Shown here piece after piece: positions 6,346-9,322 of a stretch of 9,322 nt of DNA. A program made the position numbers and the translations under genes. The notes under the pieces are model-generated. The model saw only the letters and a program-made list of their open reading frames with translations, had not been told where the DNA came from and ran no database searches. Origin of the DNA: DATIJC01 sp035479015 (GTDB lineage: Bacteria; Patescibacteriota; Microgenomatia; UBA1400; UBA12028); contig DATIJC010000039.1 of assembly GCA_035479015.1 (NCBI GenBank), positions 1-9,322 of the forward strand. The letters are read 5' to 3'. Each line of letters opens with the position of its first letter. Position 1 is the first letter of the stretch.

Positions 6346-6651
6346 TTAATGAATCAAGCCGCTAAAGAGGACAAAGATCATCACGGCCGTACAGACGCCA
6401 AATGTTGCTAAAGTCTGCACAAATAAATTCACTGCTTGAGATTTCTTGCCATCCAAATACATCTTGACCGGCGTGAGGCAGAATACATAGGCCATAAATG
6501 AGGCTGAAAATACAAACAGTGACAGGAACACTATCGGCGAGAGGAATTGATTGTCCTTGGGTATTGTCTTGCCCGCAGTATTCATCAGTAGTGAGATACC
6601 CACAATGTACGCAAATGCTGATAGAGCATTGATTATGGGGTTTTTCATCAT
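6346..6651 (-). CDS. Small conserved three-TM membrane protein
   Basis: This encodes 101 residues. ATG 6651 is chosen because GGAG (plus 6660-6663) lies 8 nt upstream; the longer open frame to 6726 would add 25 residues with no ribosome site. Three TM segments are seen at about 6-24, 36-58 and 76-98. The loop motif YLDGKKSQAVNLFVQTL (65-81) and the start MKNPIINALSAFAYI resemble, from memory, a small protein common in Parcubacteria genomes; this is recollection rather than a search. The function is unknown. The stop TAA 6346 is followed by a single T and then the ATG of the next gene, so the two form an operon. Confidence 0.8.
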   Translation of the reverse strand: MMKNPIINALSAFAYIVGISLLMNTAGKTIPKDNQFLSPIVFLSLFVFSASFMAYVFCLTPVKMYLDGKKSQAVNLFVQTLATFGVCTAVMIFVLFSGLIH

Positions 6652-6694
6652 ACAAATTTCTCCAACATAAACAAATAACATGATGTCCACCGAA

Positions 6695-6713
6695 GCGATT
6701 GAACCGCAATCGC
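6695..6713 (-). repeat. Hairpin in the leader of the three-TM operon
   Basis: GCGATTG (6695-6701) and CAATCGC (6707-6713) are perfect 7-bp inverted arms with a 5-nt loop, about 44 nt upstream of ATG 6651. No T-run follows in either direction, so it is not a terminator. A weak minus-strand -10 candidate, TAGAAT (plus 6740-6745), would place it near the middle of a leader of about 80 nt. Its role is unknown: operator or mRNA structure. Confidence 0.4.
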
Positions 6714-6751
6714 GTAGGTGGAGCAACTTCCATAAAACTATTCTACATCCA

Positions 6752-6780
6752 AAAAGGAGCGGGATAAACCCGCTCCTTTT
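6752..6780 (-). terminator. Intrinsic terminator of the fibronectin-like gene
   Basis: A 12-bp perfect stem (AAAAGGAGCGGG / CCCGCTCCTTTT) with a 5-nt loop (6764-6768) lies 19 nt beyond the stop at 6799. Read on the minus strand it ends in TTTTT. Its symmetric A/T tracts could also work on the plus strand. Just beyond it lies the leader of the three-TM operon, so it separates the two minus-strand units. Confidence 0.9.
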
Positions 6781-6798
6781 ATTCGTAACTTCTCTACC

Positions 6799-7491
6799 TT
6801 ACCTAGCTACTACAGACACTTCAGAAGTCACATACGTCCGGTTTCCGCCGGATCGTCGTGGTTGCAATGCTGCATAGTACCTAGTTCCAGACCGGAGTCC
6901 TCGTATCGTAAACGAATAATTATTGGTTTGCGGCTGTGTCGTCACAGCATCGATTGCACCATAAATATAGACTCCCGGTTGCAGGCCATATACTATGCTG
7001 TATGCCTCTGTATCAGGATAGAACCGCTTCCAGTTTAAAGTAATCTCACCTGACATCGGTCCAGGTGTTCCTCGCAACAAATTCCTACCGACTGGTCCCT
7101 GCGTTCCTACAACTGTGGTTGGAACCGATGGGGCCACGGTAGATACTTCACCGTCCCAGCCAGCTGATACGTTTCCCGTACGGAAACCCTCTACTGTAAA
7201 GTAGTACCGCAGTCCTGGTGTCAGCGCACCAACCGTGTATGTCGAAATGTATCCAATCTGACCCGTCGCATACTGGTACGTCTTTGGCTGCGTACCATAA
7301 TGAATTCTAAAATTCTCTCCATCTCCGTAATATCGCTGCCATTCCACGGTCACCTGCCCAACTCCAGGTCCAGGGTATACACGAGTTTGGTTTCTGCCCA
7401 CAGGTCCGCTGCTTGCAGCAAACACCTGGGAAGGCGAAAACGCTATCACCATCGATAGTGCAACACCTAGTGCTGCAAATAATTTCTTCAT
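6799..7491 (-). CDS. Secreted protein with two fibronectin type III-like repeats
   Basis: This encodes 230 residues. ATG 7491 follows AGGAG (plus 7500-7504) at 8 nt. The N-terminus is a classical Sec signal peptide: MKK, a hydrophobic core at 4-18, then SQVFA with predicted cleavage near residue 25. The mature protein is two homologous units 103 residues apart. Each opens with GPVGRN (29-34 and 132-137), then PGP, a strand ending in W(Q/K)R(Y/F)Y (51-55 and 154-158), YG.QP (65-69 and 168-172), and a closing RYYFTV or RYYAAL strand. This is a fibronectin-III-like beta-sandwich pattern. There is no sortase motif, lipobox or C-terminal anchor, so it is probably released or bound at the cell surface, where such domains mediate adhesion or protein contacts. 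The ligand is unknown. Confidence 0.85.
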   Translation of the reverse strand: MKKLFAALGVALSMVIAFSPSQVFAASSGPVGRNQTRVYPGPGVGQVTVEWQRYYGDGENFRIHYGTQPKTYQYATGQIGYISTYTVGALTPGLRYYFTVEGFRTGNVSAGWDGEVSTVAPSVPTTVVGTQGPVGRNLLRGTPGPMSGEITLNWKRFYPDTEAYSIVYGLQPGVYIYGAIDAVTTQPQTNNYSFTIRGLRSGTRYYAALQPRRSGGNRTYVTSEVSVVAR

Positions 7492-7570
7492 ACAATTCTC
7501 TCCTATCTATATGTCAAGCTAATACGTGACATAGAATATCTATAACGAAAAGAGTTTAATCAATTAACTA

Positions 7571-7599
7571 GTGACACAAATTGGATCCAATTGTAGTAT
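7571..7599 (+). promoter_or_regulatory. Promoter of the two-TM sensor gene
   Basis: GTGACA (7571-7576, five of six -35 matches) is followed by a 17-nt spacer and TAGTAT (7594-7599, four of six -10 matches). The predicted start is near 7606, about 4 nt before ATG 7610. This is the same -10-to-ATG distance (10 nt between) as at 896-907. Confidence 0.5.
7579..7592. repeat. 14-bp perfect palindrome in the promoter spacer
   Basis: AATTGGATCCAATT is fully self-complementary and sits between the putative -35 (7571-7576) and -10 (7594-7599). That position fits an operator for a dimeric regulator, possibly the downstream protein if its cytoplasmic tail binds DNA. Confidence 0.45.
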
Positions 7600-7609
7600 G
7601 TTGGATTGA

Positions 7610-8857
7610 ATGAGAAAAATATTTGTAATTTTTGCTGCCTTCTTCTTTCTGCAATTAATTGCTGCCGATATCACTATCTATTTCTTGTACATGAGACAGG
7701 CTGAAGCTTCTGAAAAGATGGTACTCGGCCGGATTGGAGATGACATTCATTTCCAAAACGGAGTTTGGGACACCGGCGAATATAATTCAGATCCTGAGGT
7801 ACCTGGAAGGTTTCGTCTCTACGTCTTTTCCTCTGACGGATTTGTCATCGATCGATGGCGTCCAATTCCAGGGTATTTGGACGTGTCAGACTTTAAACAC
7901 CTGTTGTCCTATCAGGTACCCACAACAATTCATACTATTACCAATCAAAATTGGCGGCTGTACTCACTTCCAATATCCAATTCATCTGGCGCTGCTATTG
8001 GAGTAATTACAGCTTCTTATTTTAATCCCACCAAGGACACGCAAAACAACATTGATGCAAAGCTCCTCAATGCCACGAAAACGATTTCGTCAAAGTTAAC
8101 TGTTAATAATGACAAGATAGATAGCACAAACTTGGATACCAGAGACATTCCATTTGATATCTCATTTCAAATTGTCACCAATTACAATCAAATCCTCATC
8201 AAGAGTAACACGGCAAGCAGTATGGACAGAATCCCAAACTTCATCGATCCAAGCTATGTGGCTGCGGCGATGAAGTCGCCACAAATTCAACAAATTCATG
8301 ACTCACAATCTAACGACATATATGTAGTTGCAACCAGAGTGCTTCGGGATGAGCACGACACACCAATGGGCGTTATGATCGTCGGCAGAACGGTCAGAGA
8401 AATGTATGATCTCCTCAGGTTCTTTACAATTTTCCAACTCTGTACAGGGGCATTCTTACTGCTAGTCATATTCCTCATAACAAAGTTGCCGCACTTCAAA
8501 AGTCAAACCGCAGTCAAGCATGTATTTTCTCAAAAAGATATTGAGTCTATTCGATTTTTAAAAGAAAAAAATGCACTGGCAATTAATACCACACTCATAC
8601 CACTCACCTACGCGACTAATCAATATGTGCTATGCGCCTCACTTTTTTCTCAACCAAAGAAAAAGTGGGAAGTGGACGAGTTGCTTGAGAAGCTTGGTGA
8701 GGAGATGGGTAAAGAGAAGTGGCGAATAATCTATGACGCGATGGCTGCTATCAATAAAAAAGCAAGCGATATCATGAGACCCAGACTCATCATTACAAAC
8801 AAAAAGACGTACCAAATAAACCCAGATTTACTTAGTTTTCTTCCTTCTCCACGCTAA
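7610..8857 (+). CDS. Two-TM sensor-like protein with possible cytoplasmic winged-helix tail
   Basis: This encodes 415 residues. A first TM anchor (about 3-27) is followed by an extracytoplasmic region of about 240 residues (28-268), a second TM (about 269-292), and a cytoplasmic tail (293-415). This topology is that of Cache/PAS-type membrane receptors; strands such as FRLYVFSSDGFVIDRW (68-83), NWRLYSLPI (114-122) and DIYVVATRVLRD (236-247) fit, but I see no definitive ligand motif. The tail lacks HAMP, kinase H-box, GGDEF and EAL motifs. Its segment 336-405 (ANQYVLCASLF, KKWEVDELLEKLGE, EKWRIIYDAMAAINKK, YQINP) looks like helices followed by a beta wing, suggesting a DNA-binding winged helix. 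That would make it a one-component membrane regulator, which is inferred. ATG 7610 has no real Shine-Dalgarno site (only GGA at 5 nt) and lies just after the predicted transcription start. Confidence 0.75.
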   Translation: MRKIFVIFAAFFFLQLIAADITIYFLYMRQAEASEKMVLGRIGDDIHFQNGVWDTGEYNSDPEVPGRFRLYVFSSDGFVIDRWRPIPGYLDVSDFKHLLSYQVPTTIHTITNQNWRLYSLPISNSSGAAIGVITASYFNPTKDTQNNIDAKLLNATKTISSKLTVNNDKIDSTNLDTRDIPFDISFQIVTNYNQILIKSNTASSMDRIPNFIDPSYVAAAMKSPQIQQIHDSQSNDIYVVATRVLRDEHDTPMGVMIVGRTVREMYDLLRFFTIFQLCTGAFLLLVIFLITKLPHFKSQTAVKHVFSQKDIESIRFLKEKNALAINTTLIPLTYATNQYVLCASLFSQPKKKWEVDELLEKLGEEMGKEKWRIIYDAMAAINKKASDIMRPRLIITNKKTYQINPDLLSFLPSPR

Positions 8858-8872
8858 TCGTGCATTTTTTGC

Positions 8873-8878
8873 TACACT
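8873..8878 (+). promoter_or_regulatory. Possible -10 element for the leaderless GTG gene
   Basis: TACACT (four of six -10 matches) follows a T6 run. If its last base is -7, +1 falls exactly on G8885, the first base of the GTG start codon. No good -35 is visible in the preceding coding sequence. Confidence 0.35.
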
Positions 8879-8884
8879 TACTCT

Positions 8885-9322
8885 GTGCGAAATCATTGGA
8901 TACTCCTGACCATAAACATCGCGATCATCGTTGCAGTAGAAGCATCGGGCTCATTCTTTGCCAACTCGGGTTTAATCCATCTGATTGCTGTCTTTTTTGT
9001 CATCCTGGGATTGACGCGGATCTGGACACACAAAGATGTCTATGACCGCTTCCTTGTCCCCCTAATTCACTCTGGCATTATTGGTATGCTGATCTTGGCG
9101 CTCTCCCACATTTTTGAATACATTAGTTTCCGCATCGGTCTCCCGCACGCGACCGTCTCAGCAAACGTCGTGAACGCATACATGCTCACCTTCTTATTTA
9201 TCACCATCGGCGCCGAGTCGTTTCTTATCGGATTACACAGAGCAGATTCAAAGATCTCCATCAGTGCTGCCAGCATACTGGCATTAATTTTCTCAGGTTT
9301 ATTTGCGGTATTTTTCTACTTT
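8885..9322 (+). CDS. Multi-pass membrane protein, 3' end missing
   Basis: The frame opens at GTG 8885 and is uninterrupted to the window edge (146 codons). An in-frame TAA at 8855 limits earlier starts, and no other ATG, GTG or TTG lies between. The protein begins VRNHWILLTINIAIIVAVEA and has five hydrophobic segments at about 4-22, 27-46, 56-78, 95-117 and 125-145. Several polar residues lie in or next to the membrane: Glu20, His62, His75, Glu79 and Glu111, with HIFEY at 75-79. The loop HKDVYDR (49-55) is charged. The layout resembles the N-terminal membrane sensor module of a histidine kinase or cyclase, but no output domain is reached, so the family stays open. It starts 27 nt after the two-TM sensor gene and may be linked to it. 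There is no Shine-Dalgarno site. Confidence 0.7.
   Translation, partial: MRNHWILLTINIAIIVAVEASGSFFANSGLIHLIAVFFVILGLTRIWTHKDVYDRFLVPLIHSGIIGMLILALSHIFEYISFRIGLPHATVSANVVNAYMLTFLFITIGAESFLIGLHRADSKISISAASILALIFSGLFAVFFYF

Noticed and set aside
7509..7518. TTGACA on the minus strand as the -35 of the fibronectin-like gene.
   Set aside because: It lies too close to the Shine-Dalgarno site and ATG 7491; a transcript from it would lack the ribosome site.
8850..8870. CACG-CTAAT-CGTG followed by a T-run, as a terminator after the two-TM gene.
   Set aside because: The stem has only 4 bp, too weak for intrinsic termination, and the T-run fits better as part of the next promoter.

Overview
The window looks like a compact, moderately AT-rich bacterial chromosome segment, most likely from the Candidate Phyla Radiation (Patescibacteria, Parcubacteria-like). 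This assignment is an inference. It rests on a small three-TM protein (6346-6651) that I recall, without a search, as widespread in those genomes, on several uncharacterised small membrane proteins, and on very tight gene packing: stop codons abutting at 562/563, a 16-nt convergent overlap at 1905-1920, and 0-4 nt gaps elsewhere. Both Shine-Dalgarno-led genes and apparently leaderless genes occur here. No rRNA, tRNA, CRISPR array or transposase was seen.

Region 1 (2-562) is the 3' part of an HD-domain (p)ppGpp-hydrolase-like gene. Region 2 (563-4991) looks like a defence or regulatory island. It holds a 98-aa protein with a possible nuclease-like core on the minus strand, a divergently transcribed XRE-type regulator coupled to an ImmA/IrrE-type protease-like protein, and, convergent to that pair, a 1028-aa single-chain restriction-modification enzyme (PD-(D/E)XK nuclease, N6-adenine methyltransferase, type ISP-like specificity domain). 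The 47-bp divergent intergenic region carries a near-consensus sigma-70 promoter whose -10 lies inside a perfect 7+7 inverted repeat, the expected layout of an autoregulated operator.

Region 3 (4992-5578) is a structured leader followed by a GTG-started four-TM protein. Region 4 (5583-6651, minus) is a two-gene operon of a small three-TM protein and an unrecognised soluble protein. Region 5 (6752-7491, minus) is a secreted protein with two fibronectin-III-like repeats and a strong intrinsic terminator.

Region 6 (7571-9322, plus) has a two-TM protein with a large extracytoplasmic sensor-like region and a cytoplasmic tail suggesting a winged helix. A second multi-pass membrane gene follows, starts at GTG 8885 and runs off the window. 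Both appear leaderless.

The main points of interest are the regulator/protease-like/restriction module with its overlapping operator, the loss of the first zinc ligand in the protease-like protein, the helicase-less ISP-like restriction enzyme, the three leaderless starts, and the hairpin leader that could mask the ribosome binding site of the four-TM gene.
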